Source: Ariolimax columbianus | Lineage: Eukaryota; Mollusca; Gastropoda; Stylommatophora; Arionidae | Direction of reading: 5' to 3' | Assembly: GCA_036924085.1 (NCBI GenBank) | Contig: JAVGWX010000004.1 | Location: forward strand, 75,457,590 to 75,521,589 | Length of the DNA: 64,000 nucleotides | In this document: positions 20,746-33,692 of the stretch, piece by piece | How positions within the stretch are numbered: the first letter of the stretch is position 1 | How the letters are laid out: each line of letters starts with the position of its first letter | The notes under the pieces: model-generated | Databases searched by the model: none | What the model was told of the DNA's origin: nothing | Seen by the model: only the letters and a program-made list of their open reading frames with translations | Translations under genes and position numbers: made by a program

Positions 20746-21240
20746 CCTTCTTCTTCTTCTTCCTCTTTTTCCTCTTCTTCTTCTTCTTCGTCTTGTTCTT
20801 GGGCGTTCGTCCTGAAAAGGATGTTGTGTCATAGTTTACAACAAGATTCCAATATATGTGCCTTTCGACCCGGCACAACCGATTTCCGCAGACCTTTTTA
20901 GGTACTTGGTTTGCCTTCCCACATTGTATCCCTATCTACCAGCATAGATATCGCCTAACAGACTGTGGGTCTACTTTGCTCTAGTGTTTGAGTCTATTAA
21001 GATGGACCCGCACATCGGTAAACTACCATCCCGATTTAAATTCGCTTTTTTTTGGGGTATCGGGTTTGTCTTCCCAGTGCGCTCCGTATTTTCTTTTAAC
21101 CAGAATACATTAGTACAGCCTGTTTCCGAGGTCGTAGCTTGGAGCCGCAATAAGGTCTTTGTTAGCTCTGGTTCGCTCATACTGATGCAAGCAGCCCACG
21201 ATGAGTAGCTGACTGCCGTAAACTCCCTAGAGACTAATGC
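20745..21240 (-). mobile_element. SINE B-related copy
   Basis: This copy is inverted relative to 19166-19756 and similar along most of its length (GTTTGAGTCTATTAAGATGG, CGCACATCGGTAAACTACCA, TTGGAGCCGCAATAAGG). Its left end is a (CTT)n tract followed by GGGCGTTCGTCCT, equivalent to the (GAA)n 3' tail in the element's own orientation. It is non-coding. Confidence 0.6.
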
Positions 21241-21349
21241 ATCGGACTCTATTGACAAGTGTTTTCTAAATTGAGCGGAAATGGATCTTTCTTGGAAAAA
21301 CCAAATAAAACTGGTTAGGAAAACGTATAAGGGAGTGTTGGGGATGCAG

Positions 21350-22480
21350 ATAATGGTTCTTCTTCTTCTTCGATCAGCTATGTTTCTAGTCCGGTGAGGT
21401 TCATGGAGGAGACTGCGTTTCAGATCTTTGCTGGTCAACCACAGCTTGTCGAGTATGGTCAGTCCCCCGGGCCAGACAGCTCTTTGGTACGCATAAGTTG
21501 GACAGTCCTGCAGGGTATGTTCTGGTGTTTGCTCGGGTGCTTCACAATCGCAAATGGAGGTGTCTCTCAGGCTTATTCTGTGGAGGTGGACCTTGAGTCT
21601 ACAATGTCCTGTTCTGAGTCTGAAGACATCTCTGCCCGTCTATCCCAGATTTTCTTCCAAGCTGTAATTTTCTGACATGCAATTTCTGTGCTGGTCTCTT
21701 CATTCTTTTCTCATGGAATGGACATCGGCTATATGAATAGCACTTTGCTTAAACCTGTGTCGTATTAAACGGTCTATTTCGCACGGCAGAACTTCACGAG
21801 ATTGGCGCCTTCGCTCTAGCTGCAAACAATGGCGGTTTTGCGGTGTGAAATTTAGACACAACAATAGACTGAACACAGCCGGGAGATATGTAAACTCACT
21901 CACGCGCTAAGTGATGTGCCTACGACCTCTTATGGTTATTTGAAAGGTACGATACACAATGTTATATCTTCCCGCCCCCCCCCCCCCAATCCCTTTCCGC
22001 CACCATCCGCTGCCTTGTGAGATACCTGTTTACGGGAAAGGCTTCGGGAATAAACTCTGAGAAAAAAATCTGCATCCTGTGCTATCTCCAGTCGTCTCGA
22101 TAAATATCTTGCCACTGGGCAATGGTAGCTCAGGACCAGAGAGCGAGGTTGGAAAAAGGTGCAGTTTCTTTCTCACTTTCATCCAAATCACCGCGCAAGT
22201 CACCCATTTCAGCGGCACAGCAAGATAAAAGACTGTCCACACGGCTGAACAAAGGAAGTGGTCTTCATCACTTGTGATGGACGAACGTCACTCTCATGGA
22301 TCGTTTGATGAGTGTCTTTGCTTTTTGTATAGCTATGTGGATGGCGAGTCAGTGTGCCGCAACTTCCAGTTTTTGCCAGTTCATCTGCTTTCTCGTTCCC
22401 TAGGACCCCACAATGGGTCGGAATCCACTGTAGGACTAAAGCTATTTTTAGAGACAGCAATCCGATGTTGTGTTTTAGAT
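21350..22480 (-). mobile_element. LINE D: RNase H-bearing LINE 3' part, interrupted
   Basis: Minus-strand pieces of an I-group-like LINE distinct from A and B. At 22430-22340 the RNase H end reads LVLQWIPTHCGVLGNEKADE. At 21680-21400 follow FRLRTGHCRLKVHLHRISL, ICDCEAPEQTPEHTLQDC (a C-x-C, H, C tail motif), PTYAYQRAVWPGG and a short GAA tail at 21360-21369. Between about 21700 and 22250 unrelated sequence, including an arm of the inverted repeat at 22028-22202, interrupts the element. Multiple frame breaks make it dead. Confidence 0.75.
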
Positions 22481-22762
22481 GATAATGATGGTGATCATTA
22501 TGTTCGTTCATCACGTGTGAAAATGGCTCCTCTCTGTTCAGTCGTTTGGAAAATAAATCTTTTCCTTCTGCTCTGTCCGCTTAAATGGGGACTTGCGCTG
22601 TGATTTGGATTAAAGTGAGGAAGGTTTGCGCAAAATGTCAATCTCACTCGCTCGTCCTGCGCTTCCTTTGGCCAGTGGCAAGACATTATCGAGACAACTG
22701 GAAATAGTGCATGCTACAGATTTTTCCTTAGGGTTTACTCCCGAAGCCTTTCCCTTTCGGGA
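22028..22762. repeat. Inverted repeat pair (repeat D) around LINE D RNase H relic
   Basis: The arm 22028-22202 on the minus strand aligns with 22587-22762 on the plus strand over about 175 bases (shared GCCAGTGGCAAGA, TTATCGAGAC, ACTGGA, CAGATTTTT, TATTCCCGAAGCCTTTCCC-like segments), with roughly 380 bases between them. A third copy lies at 47400-47700 on the minus strand, so the arms are two insertions of a dispersed repeat and not necessarily one hairpin element. A peptide like LWSKATLDQLQDISRVDWR in the third copy hints that it once was coding, but I cannot name it. Confidence 0.6.
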
Positions 22763-23854
22763 TGCAAAGCAGCAAGGGTATGACATCCAATAAGTTGAGA
22801 ATATAGGTTGAACAGAGCCAAATCTCTTGTTCTTAAGAAAGGTCACAGAAACTGTAAGTAACAAATATGTTGTAGATTTCCACAAAGTGTTGTCACAGAT
22901 TGAAAGTTAAAGCCACCCACATAGTGACAGACGCACTATGATTAATCCGGCTTGCCCGAAACCCACAGGAGGTAATCCAGCCAAATTGGGATGATGTGCG
23001 CCAACCAAAGATAAAGAAACACAATTTGCATCTGTGGCAATGTCAGCTGAATAACTAGTCGATCATTGCTTGTAACCCACTTGCACTACCGTGGCTATGA
23101 AATGTCACACGATACAAGAATAACAAGTATCACAGACAAGGTAAACAGCGCTACAGTTCACAAACATGAAATCCACGCAAGTCCTATGTTCATATCAAAA
23201 TGTCAGGAAAATATTGAGACAGGCATTAATCCGGCGTGCATGTAGATGGCGAAGTACACAGCAACTGAAATGCAAATCCCGAAGGGAGTGGAAGAAATAG
23301 GCAGTTGTAGTTTTCTCAGGTACAGTTCTTGCGCCTGTTGAGATAGACTGATATTGGTAAACTCAGTTGCAGTGTGAATGCAATAGACACCAGTTCTTGA
23401 TGATCTGGTGAGAATGTCAGCAAACTGACTCAGTTCAGTACAGAAAGATCAAAATTAGCTTCGACGGAGCGAGAGTTGTAACCTGAATCCTCAGGCAGCA
23501 CCCTCTCGCAGACCGGATGTAACACGGGCGACAGAGGGGCAAGTTTTCAACGTTTGAGAATCATTTTGGTTCCACCGCATAGTCCCGACGATCAGAAGAG
23601 TTGCAGATCAGCCACATGACCAACTGCCTGGACACACTACGAGACCACGATCCTAGATAGTTAATCAATTGTAGAACAAAATTTGTAAACATTTAGTATA
23701 AGTGAAATTTGTAGGTAATATTAGGACTAGGCTATTAGATTCAGAGTAACACTAAGCATATGCATATAAACTCTGTGTTAGAAAGATTTAGTTATTTCGT
23801 TTATTTTAGTTTTAATAAAGGTGTAATAAATTAATGATCTTGTTTCATCATTCA
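22763..23854. other. Intergenic stretch, nothing recognised
   Basis: No motif-bearing frame, tandem repeat or RNA gene is visible. The last 200 bases are AT-rich and contain TTTTAATAAAGGTGTAATAA, a polyadenylation-like signal on the plus strand, without a recognisable gene in front of it. Confidence 0.4.
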
Positions 23855-26800
23855 CATCAGTTTGAGTGTCTCTCCATGTTCTTGTTGTTGTATAGAAATA
23901 AATGAGATAAAGCCGCTAGAATACGATTGTCTAAATGAGAGTAAGTAAGTGGAACTGAAAGATTGCTTCTTAATTGAATAGCTGTAAACCGGCCCATATC
24001 TCGTCTCTATATATTCCTTGGTCTGCCTATGCCTCTCCTTCCCTGAGGGTTCCATGCCGGGAATTGCCTGGTGATACTGGCCTGGGGCTTTCTTAAAGTA
24101 TGACCCATCTATCTCCACTTTCTTCCTAAGATTTCCTTCTCCAATTGACCTTGTCCCGCTCTCTCAGTCTGTCGTTTTTAACTTTGTCAAACCATTTTAT
24201 ACCAAGAATCTTCCGCAGACATCTAGTGACAAAACCATGCAGTCTCCTATTATTGCTGTTGGTCATCCTCCAGGTTTCCGCTCCATATAGTAGAACTGGC
24301 TTCACATTTGACTTGAAAATCCTTATTTTTGTCTTCCTTTTTATTTCCTTCGAATGTCATATGGGATCATTCATTCCGAATGCAACTCTTGCGTTTTATA
24401 TCCTTGTTTATTAATCCTCGTCTGTCCCTCCTTCCTTGTTGATGATACTTCCTAGGTATGTAAATACCTCTACCTCTTTCAGTGGCGTTCCTCTCAGCCT
24501 AATTGGTTCTGTATTTGCTGCATTGACCCTAATTATTTTTGTCTTTCCTCATGGATCTTTAAACCGACTTGTTCAGAGGTATAATCCAGTCTATCCAGTT
24601 TCGTTTGCATTTGGTTTTGGCTGTGGGACAGAAGAGCTATATCATCGGCAAAATTTCAGGCCATTCAGCTATTTATTCAAGGTCCTCTGGATTCCATTTC
24701 TCTCATTTGTTATCCCTTTCATAATCCAGTCCACTGCCAGGATGAACAGGAAAGGCGACAGTAGGCAACCATGTCGTACCCTTGATTTAATTTTTAATGA
24801 CTCCATGAGTTGTCCTTCGTGAATAACTCTACATTGCATACTTTCATACGTCTGTCTAATTATGTTTCTGAGCTTTTGAGAAATCCCATAGTGCCTCAGT
24901 AGTTTCCAGAGTTTATCTTTGTCCAAACTGTCGAAAGCCTTTTCATAATCAACGAAATTGATGTACAAACTCGAATTCCATTCCAATGATTGCTCCACAA
25001 TTATCCACAATCTAGTTAATCCATGATCTATTCTGTCTGAAAGCCTGCCTGCTCATCCCTTATCTTGTTATCCACTGCCTTTTTCAACCTTTCTAGTATA
25101 ACTCTATTTAACACCTTTCTAGTATAACTCTATTTAACACCTTTCCCGACACTATTATTTTCCCAACACTATTTCTCTATGGTTTTTGGTTCTTTCCTGT
25201 AAATCTTCCTTCTTATGCAATTTCACCAGGAAGCACACTCTTCAATCTTTAGGTAAGCTTTCTTGCTCCCAGATTGCGCCTATCAAGTTAGTAGATGTTT
25301 TAACATCTGCTTTTATGGTTTCCGGTGGTATCCCATCAGGTCCTGCTGCTTTTTCGTTCTTTCGAAACTCTATTGCCCTTCTAATCTCTTCTTTACTTGG
25401 ATTATCACAGTTGATCTGCAGGTCCTTTTCTGCTGGTGGGATGTCTGGTGGGTTGTCTGGTGGGTTGTCTGGTCGGTTGTCTGGTGGGTTGTCTGGTGGG
25501 TTGTCTGGTGGGTTGTCTGGTGGGTTGTCTGGTGGGTTGTCTGGTGGGTTGTCTGGTCGGTTGTCTGGTGGGTTGTCTGGTGGGTTGTCTGGTGGGTTGT
25601 CTGGTGGGTTGTCTGGTGCTGGTCTGTTCAAAAGCTGTTCAAAGTTCTTCTACCCATCCTTTCTTCTGTTTTTCAAGATTAGTTATCTTTTGCCCAAGTT
25701 TATTTTTGATTGGTCTACCTTGTTTTGTTTTGCGGCTCTTGTCTTACTATTTAGTAAGGCCATTTTCTTAATTCGCCTCTACTCCATTTTAGTGATTGTT
25801 TCTGCTGTTATCCATTCTTTATGCTGCCGTTTTTTCATTCCTAGCACTTCCTCGCACGCACTTTTCCATGTACTTTGTACTTATTTCCATTTATCCTCAA
25901 TGATGGCCCCTTTATCTAGCTGCTCCAGTGCTTGGTATTTCGTCCTGAGTGTTATACGGAACTCGTTTTTCTTTTCATCTTCTTTCAGGTATTGTACGCA
26001 GTACCGTGGCCTGCTGACTTGCATAGTTCTGTTTATCCTTAACTTTAGCTGTATCTTCGCAATCACAAAAAGTGGCCCGAAGCATCCTATACACCCTTGT
26101 AGACCCTGATATCTAACAATGATCGTCTAAATTTCGAGTTCACGCGGATGTGGTCAATCTGATTCTTCGTTTTCGTGTCTGGAGATACCCATATTGCCTT
26201 ATTAATGACTGTGAGCAAACATACCTATGACATATGACCAATTTGTTTCCTGCACAAAAATCTGCAAACTGCTCTTCGTTTTCGTTTAGGACTCCTAGTC
26301 CTTCCCTTCCCACGATCTTCTCCTATCCTACATTATCTTGTCCTATTTTTGCGTTGGTCTCCTATTTGTATAATGTCACTCCTCCCTGTCTCGTCCACTA
26401 GTTGCTGTAAATCTGCTGTAGAAAACCTCTTTAACTGTTCCTTCCTTTTCATTTGTTGGGGCATATCTCTGAATTATATTTAGTTTAACCTTCTTGTTCT
26501 TTGTTCGAAATGTAGCCAACAACAGTCATTATCCGGCTGCTCTCCCCTCTATGAGCGCACTATGGGCCTGCGCTGAGAGGGCCACACCTTCTATGCGTAG
26601 TGCGTTTTTCTCTTCCTCGTGTTCTGAGTATATCACAGTTTCCCCTGTTGTCAATATTATCTTTCCTGACTGAGTCCATATAGTCTCACTCAGCTCAAGG
26701 ATACTAATGCCATATCGCTCACTCTCTTTTGCAATATGCGGTCACCTCCCCTACTCCCACATGGTTCTAACATTCCAGGTGCCGAGTCTAGAAGGCGTCC

Positions 26801-27050
26801 TTGTCGAAAGAAAGGGAGTAGGTAGTCCAGCTTCCTTTGGCTGAGCCGCGTCAGTAGGCCTTGCTGACTGAACCTTTCCCTTCAATGACGACTTTTGGTT
26901 TGTTTTGGTTGTCCTTTTTGTAGCAATTGTTTGTTGATGAAGTGGGGTAGCTGGCTCCATGCTAAACCTTCCTCCTTTCTCATCCGGCCATGACGGAGAT
27001 AACTTATTTTTATATAATCTACTAATTCTGGTCGATCGTTTGACCAACCG
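23855..27050 (-). mobile_element. LINE E: near-complete RTE-like LINE
   Basis: The minus strand shows the order of an RTE-like ORF2. At 26770-26750 is LGTWNVRTMWE, the start of the AP endonuclease, then SILELSETIWTQSGKI and IEGVALSAQAHSAL (about 26690-26540). The linker includes VSRPRYCVQYLKEDEKKNEF (about 26020). At 25400-25260 is NPSKEEIRRAIEFRKNEKAA and GPDGIPPETIKADVKTS, the RT start. At 24960-24720 follow INFVDYEKAFDSLDKDKLW and RVRHGCLLSPFLFILAVDW. The C-terminal GQYHQAIPGMEPSGKERHRQ is at 24110-24030. Many stops and frameshifts are present. A 12-bp repeat expansion sits in the linker (25439-25620). The family matches the smaller RTE-like pieces at 9961, 15330 and 19940. Confidence 0.88.
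25439..25620 (-). repeat. 12-bp in-frame minisatellite inside LINE E coding region
   Basis: About 15 copies of GGTTGTCTGGTG (plus strand), with occasional GGTC for GGTG. On the coding strand each unit encodes Asp-Asn-Pro-Pro or Asp-Asn-Arg-Pro, and the open frame continues on both sides (NRPAPDNPPD before, IPPAEKDLQINCDNPSK after). It expanded a short native Pro-rich linker between endonuclease and RT. The G/T-rich strand has clustered GG and GGG runs. Confidence 0.92.
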
Positions 27051-27202
27051 TTTATCCTACTTGCTCACGAATCTTGTGTTATATCTGTGATTTTCAGGAT
27101 TGATACTGAATTGTCGCTAATTTCTCTTTGGATTACAACACATCTAGTGATTTGTGAAAATATTAAAGTACCAATGAACAAAAACCCACGCTCTGAAGCT
27201 AC

Positions 27203-30200
27203 CAGCACAGACAAGCCCAACACAGGCAAGTACAACACAGACAAGCACAACACAGACAAGCACATCACAGACAAGAAAACACAGACAAGCACAACACAAA
27301 CAAGCACAGCACGGACAAGCACAACATAGATAAGCACAACATAGACAAGCACAATACAGGCAAGCACAGCACAGACAAGCATTACACAGACAAGCACAAC
27401 ACAGACAAGCACAACACAGACAAGCACAACACAGACAAGCATTACACAGACAAGCACAACACAGACAAGCACAGGACAGACAAGCATTACACAGACAAGC
27501 ACAACACAGACAAGCACAACATAGACAAGCACAACACAGACAAGCACAACACAGACAAACACAACACAGACAAGCACAGGACAGACAAGCACATCACATA
27601 CACGCAGAACACAGACAAGCACAACACAGAAAAGCCCAACAGACAATCAGAACACGGACATGCCCAACACAGACAAGCACAACACAGACAAGCACAGCAC
27701 ATACAAACACAGCACAGACAATCCAAACACATATAAGTACAACACAGACAAGCACAGCACAGACAAGCACAACACAGACACTCACTAAATAGACAAGCAC
27801 AACACATACAAGCACAACACTGACTAGCAGAACACAGACAAGCCCAACAGCCAAGCAGAACACAGACAAGCACAACACACACAAGCACAACACAGACAAG
27901 CACAACAAAGGCAAGCAGAACACAGACAAGCAGAACACAAAAAAGCACAACACAGACAAGCACAACACAGACTAGCACAAAATAGACAAGCACAACACAG
28001 GCAAGCACAACACTGACTAGCAGAACACAGACAAGCCCAACTGACAAGCAGAACACAGACAAGCACAGCACAGATTGGCAGAACACAGACAAGCAGAATA
28101 CAGATAAGCATAACACAGACAAGCACAACACAGACAAGCATAGCACAAATAAGTACAGCACAGACAAGCAGAACACAGACAAGCACAACACAGACAAGCA
28201 CAGCAGAGACAAGCACAGCACAAACAAGCACAGCACAGCACAGACAAGCACAACACAGACAACAAGCACAACATAGACAAGCAGAATACAGACAAGCACA
28301 ACACAGACAAGCACAACACAGCCAAGAACAAAATAGACACGCACAACACAGATTGGCAGAACACAGACAGGCACAGCACAGACAAGCACAACACAGACAA
28401 GCACAAAACAGACAAGCAGAATACATACAAGCAGTACACAGACACGCTCAACATAAATAAGCCCAACACAGGCAAGCACAACACCAGACAAGCACAACAA
28501 AGACAAGCACAACACAGACAAGCACAGCACAGACAAGCACAACACAGACAAGCACAACTCAGACAAGCACAACACAGACAAGCACAGCACAGACAAGCAC
28601 AACACAGACAAGCACAACTCAGACAAGCACAACACAGACAAGCACAAGACAGACAAGCACAACACAGACAAACACAGCACAGACAAGCACAACATGACAA
28701 CAAGAAAAACACAGACAACAAGCACAACACAGACAAGCAATGCACAAACAGGCACAACAGAGACAAGCACAAAACAGAAAAGCACACAATAGACAAGCAC
28801 AACACAGGCAAGCACAAAACTGACAGCAGAACACAGACAAGCCTAACAGACAAGCAGAACACAGAAACGCACAACACAGACAAACACAGAAGGTACAAGC
28901 ACAGCACAGATTGGCAGAACACAGACAAGCACAGCACAGATAAGCACAACATAGACAAGCACAACATAGACACGCACAATACAGACAAGCGCAACACAGA
29001 CAAGCAGAGCACAGACAAGCACAGCACAGACAAGCACAGCACAGACAAGCACAACAGAGATACGCACAACACAGACAAGCCCAACAAAGGCAAGCACAAG
29101 ACAGACAAAAACCACACAGACAAGCACACCACAGACAAGCCCAACACAGGCAAGCACAACACAGACACGCACAGCACAGACAAGCACAACACAGAAAAGC
29201 ACAACAGAGGCAAGCACAACACAGACAAGCACAACACAGACAAACACATACAAGCACAGTACGGACAAGCACAGCACAGATTGGCAGAACACAGACAAGC
29301 ACAACATAGACAAGCACAATAAAGACAAGCACAGCACAGACAAGCACAAAACAGACAAGCAGAACACAGACAAGCCTAACAGACAAGCAGAACACAGAAA
29401 CGCACAACACAGACAAACACAGCACGTACAAGCACAGCACAGATTGGCAGAACACAGACAAGCAGAACACAGACAAGCACAATACAGACAAGCATAACAC
29501 AGACAAGCACAACACAGACAAGCACAACATAGACAAGCACAGCACAGACAAGCACAACATAGACAGGCACAATACAGACAAGCACAGCGCAGACAAGCAC
29601 AATACAGAGAAGCACAATACAGACACGCAGAACACAGACAAGAAGAACACAGACACGCTCAACATAGACAAGCCCAACACAAGCAAGCAAAATACAGACA
29701 AGCACAGCACAGACAAGCGCAACACAGACAAGCACAGCACAGACAAGCAGTGCACAGACAAGCACAACACAGACAAGCACAACACAGACAAGCACAACAC
29801 AGACAAGCACAACACAGACAAGCGCATCACCGACAAGCACAACACAGACATGCACATCACAGACAAGCACAGCACAGACAAGCACAGCACAGATAAGCAC
29901 AACAGAGATACGCACAACACAGACAAGACAAACAAAGGCAAGCACAAGAAAGAAAAGCCCAGCAAAGGCAAGCACAACACAGACAAACACAGACAAGCAC
30001 AACACATACACGCACAGTACGAACAATCACAGCACAGATTGGCAGAACACAGACAAGCCCAACATAGACAAGCACAACACAGACAAGCACAACATAGACA
30101 CGCACAATACAGACAAGCGCAACACAGACAAGCAGAGCACAGACAAGCACAACACAGACAAGCACAACACAGACAAGTAGATCGCAGACAAGCAAAACAC

Positions 30201-33200
30201 AGACAAGCAAAACACAGACAAGCACAGCACCGACAAGCACAGCCCAGACAAGCACAGCACAGACAAGCACAACAGAGATACGCACAACACAGACAAGCAC
30301 AACACAGAAAAGCACAACAGAGGCAAGCACAACACAGACAAGAACAACACAGACAAGCACAATCAAGACAAGCACAGCCCAGATTGGCAGAACACAGACA
30401 AGCACAACATAGACAAGCACAATAAAGACAAGCACAGCACAGATTGGCAGAACACAGACAAGCACAACATAAACAAGCACAATAAAGACAAGCACAGCAC
30501 AGACAAGCACAAAACAGACAAGCACACAATAGACAAGCACAACACAGGCAAGCACAAAACTGACAAGCAGAACACAGACAAGCCTAACAGACAAGCAGAA
30601 CATAGAAACGCACAACAGAAACAAACACAGCACGTACAAGCACAGCACAGATTTGCAAAACACAGACAAGTAGAACACAGACAAGCACAACACAGAGAAG
30701 CACAATAGAGACAAGCATAACACAGACAGGCACAATACAGACAAGCACAGCACAGACAAGCACAATACAGAGAAGCACAATACAGACACGCAGAAAAAAG
30801 ACAAGAAGAACACAGACACGCTCAACATAGAAAAGCCCAACACAAGCAAGCAAAATACAGACAAACACAGACAAGCACAACACATACACGCACAGTACGG
30901 ACAATCACAGCACAGATTGGCAGAACACAGACAAGCACAACATAGACAAGCACAATAAAGACAAGCACAGCACAGACAAGCACAGCACAGACAAGCACAA
31001 CACAGACAAGCACAGAACAGACAAGCACAACACAGACAAGCACAGCAAAGACAAGCACAACACAGACAAGCACAGCACAGACAAGCACAGCACAGACCAG
31101 CACAACAGAGATACGCACAACACAGACAAGCCCAACAAAGGCAAGCACAAGACAGACAAAAACAACACAGACAAGCACACCACAGAAAAGCACAACAGAG
31201 ACAAGCACAACACCGACAAGCACAACACAGACAAACACATACAAGCACAGTACGGACAAGCACAGCACAGATTGGCAGAGCACAGACAAGCACAACATAG
31301 ACAAGAACAATAAAGACAAGCACAGCACAGACAAACACACAATAGACAAGCACAACACAGGCAAGCACAAAACTGACAAGCAGAACACAGACAATCCTAA
31401 CAGATAAGCAGAACACAGAAACGCACAACACATACAAACACAGCACGTACAAGCACAGCACAGATTGGCAGAACACAGACAAGCAGAACACAGACAAGCA
31501 CAACACAGACAAGCACAACATAGACAAGCACAACATAGACAAGCACAATACAGACAAGCATAACACAGACAAACACAACACAGACAAGCACAACATAGAC
31601 AAGCACAATACAGACAAGCACAGCACAGACAAGCGCAACGCAGACAAGCACAGCACAGACAAGCAGAGCACAGACAAGCACAACACAGACAAGCACAACA
31701 CAGACAAGAACAGCACAGACAAGCACAATACAGACAGGTAGATCGCAGACAAGCACAACACAGACAAGCACAACACAGACAAGCACAGCACCGACAAGCA
31801 CAACACAGACAAGCACAAATGAGATACGCACAACACAGACAAGCACAAGACAGAAAAGCCCAACAGACAAGCATAACACAGACAAGCACAACACAGATAA
31901 GCAAAACACAGACACGCAGAACACAGACAAGCACAACATAGACAAGCACAACACAGAGAAGCACAACACAAACAAGCACAACATAGACAAGCACAATACA
32001 AACATGCATAGCACAGACAAGCACCACACAGACAAGCAAAATACAGACAAGCAAAACACAGACAAGCACAACACAGACACGATCAACATAGACAAGCCCA
32101 ACACAGGCAAGCACAACACAGACAAGCAGAACACAGACAAGCAGAACACAGACAAGCACAATACAGACAAGCACAACACAGACAAGCACAGCACAGACAA
32201 GCACAACACAGACAAGCACAACAGAGACAAGCACAACACAGACAAGCACAACACAGACAAGCACAGCACAGACAAGCACAGCACAGCCAAGCACAGCACA
32301 GACAAGCACAGCACGAACAGGCAGAATACAGACAAGCACAACACAGACAAGCACAACACCGGCATGCACAGCACAGACAAGCAGAACACAGACAAGCATA
32401 CCACAGACGAGCACAACACAGACAAGCAGAACACAGACAATCAGAACACAGACAAGCACATAGACAAACACAACAGAGACAAGAACAATACTGACAAGCA
32501 CAGCACAGACAGGCTCAACACAGACAAGCAGAACACAGAAATACAGAACACAGACACGCTCAACATAGACAAGCACAGCACAGATAAGCACAACACAGAC
32601 AAGCACCACACAGAAAAGCAGAACACAGATAAGCACAAAATAGACAAGCACAACACAGACAAGAAGAACACAGACACGCTCAACATAGACAAGCCCAACA
32701 CAAGCAAGCAAAATACAGACAAGCACAGCACAGACAAGCACAACACTGACAACAACAACACAGACAAGCACAACACAGCCAAGTAGATCGCAGACAAGCA
32801 CAACACAGACAAGCACAACCCAGACAAGCACAGCTCAGACAAGCACAGCACAGACAAGCACAGCACAGACAAGCACAACAGAGATACGCACAACAAAGAC
32901 AAGCCCAACAAAGGCAAGCACAAGACAGACAAAAACAACACAGACAAGCACACCACATACAAGCTTAACACAGACAAGCACAACACAGACACGCCCATCA
33001 CAGACAAGCACAACACAGAAAAGCACAACAGAGACAAGCACAACACAGACAAACACAGCACGTACAAGCACAGCACAGATTGGCAGAACACAGACAAGCA
33101 GAACACAGACAAGCACAACACAGACAAGCACAGCACAGACAAGCACAGCACAGACAAGCACAACACAGACACGCACAACACAGACAAGCACAACATAGAC

Positions 33201-33655
33201 AAGCACAACATAGACAAGCATAATACAAACATGCATAGCACAGACAAGCACAACACAGACAAGCAAAATACAGACAAGCAAAACTCTGACAAGCACAACA
33301 CAGACACGCTCAACAAAGACAAGCCCAACACATGCAAGCACAACACAGACAAGCAGAACACAGACAAGCACAATACAGACACGCACAACACAGACAAGCA
33401 CAACAGAGACAAGCAAAACACAGACAATCACAGCACAGACAAGCACAGCACAGACAAGCACAGCACAGACAAGCACAGCACAGACAAGCACAACACAGAC
33501 AAGCACAGCACAGACAGGCAGAATACAGACAAGCACAACACAGATAAGCACAACAGAGACAAGAACAATACAGACAAGCACAGCACAGACAAGCTCAACA
33601 CAGACAAGTACATCACAGACAAGCACAACATAGATAAGCACAACACAGACAAGCA
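27203..33655. repeat. 15-bp satellite array, about 430 copies (6.45 kb)
   Basis: The consensus unit on the plus strand is CACAACACAGACAAG. Frequent variants have CAGCACAG, CATAGAC, AGAACACAG or CTCAACATAG. One strand is almost free of T, the other rich in G and T. Units are grouped into larger patterns: AGATTGGCAG occurs at least 12 times (28072, 28350, 28909, 29279, 29441, 30036, 30381, 30441, 30914, 31269, 31462, 33077), and neighbouring landmarks recur about 2.0 kb apart. The array begins about 150 bases from the 5' end of LINE E. Long open frames on both strands (up to 714 codons, repeats such as VLCLS, CLCCA and HNTDK) follow from a stop-free unit whose length is a multiple of three. Confidence 0.97.
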
Positions 33656-33692
33656 ACTACCTAAATAAACTACGCGAGTATAACATTTTCAG

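Noticed and set aside
25186..26109. 307-codon plus-strand open frame with Gly-Gly-Leu-Ser repeats
   Set aside because: Antisense shadow of the LINE E linker and its 12-base repeat; the minus strand has the recognisable RT and endonuclease motifs.
27487..33427. Very long cysteine- and leucine-rich open frames (up to 714 codons) on the minus strand, resembling keratin-associated or membrane repeat proteins
   Set aside because: All three minus frames are open over the same DNA, as expected for a stop-free 15-base unit. Frames swap at indels and there is no start context or unique flanking domain.
29850..33668. Plus-strand HNTDK and QHRQA repeat frames that resemble low-complexity structural proteins
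   Set aside because: Same satellite read on the other strand; period artefact with no unique sequence.
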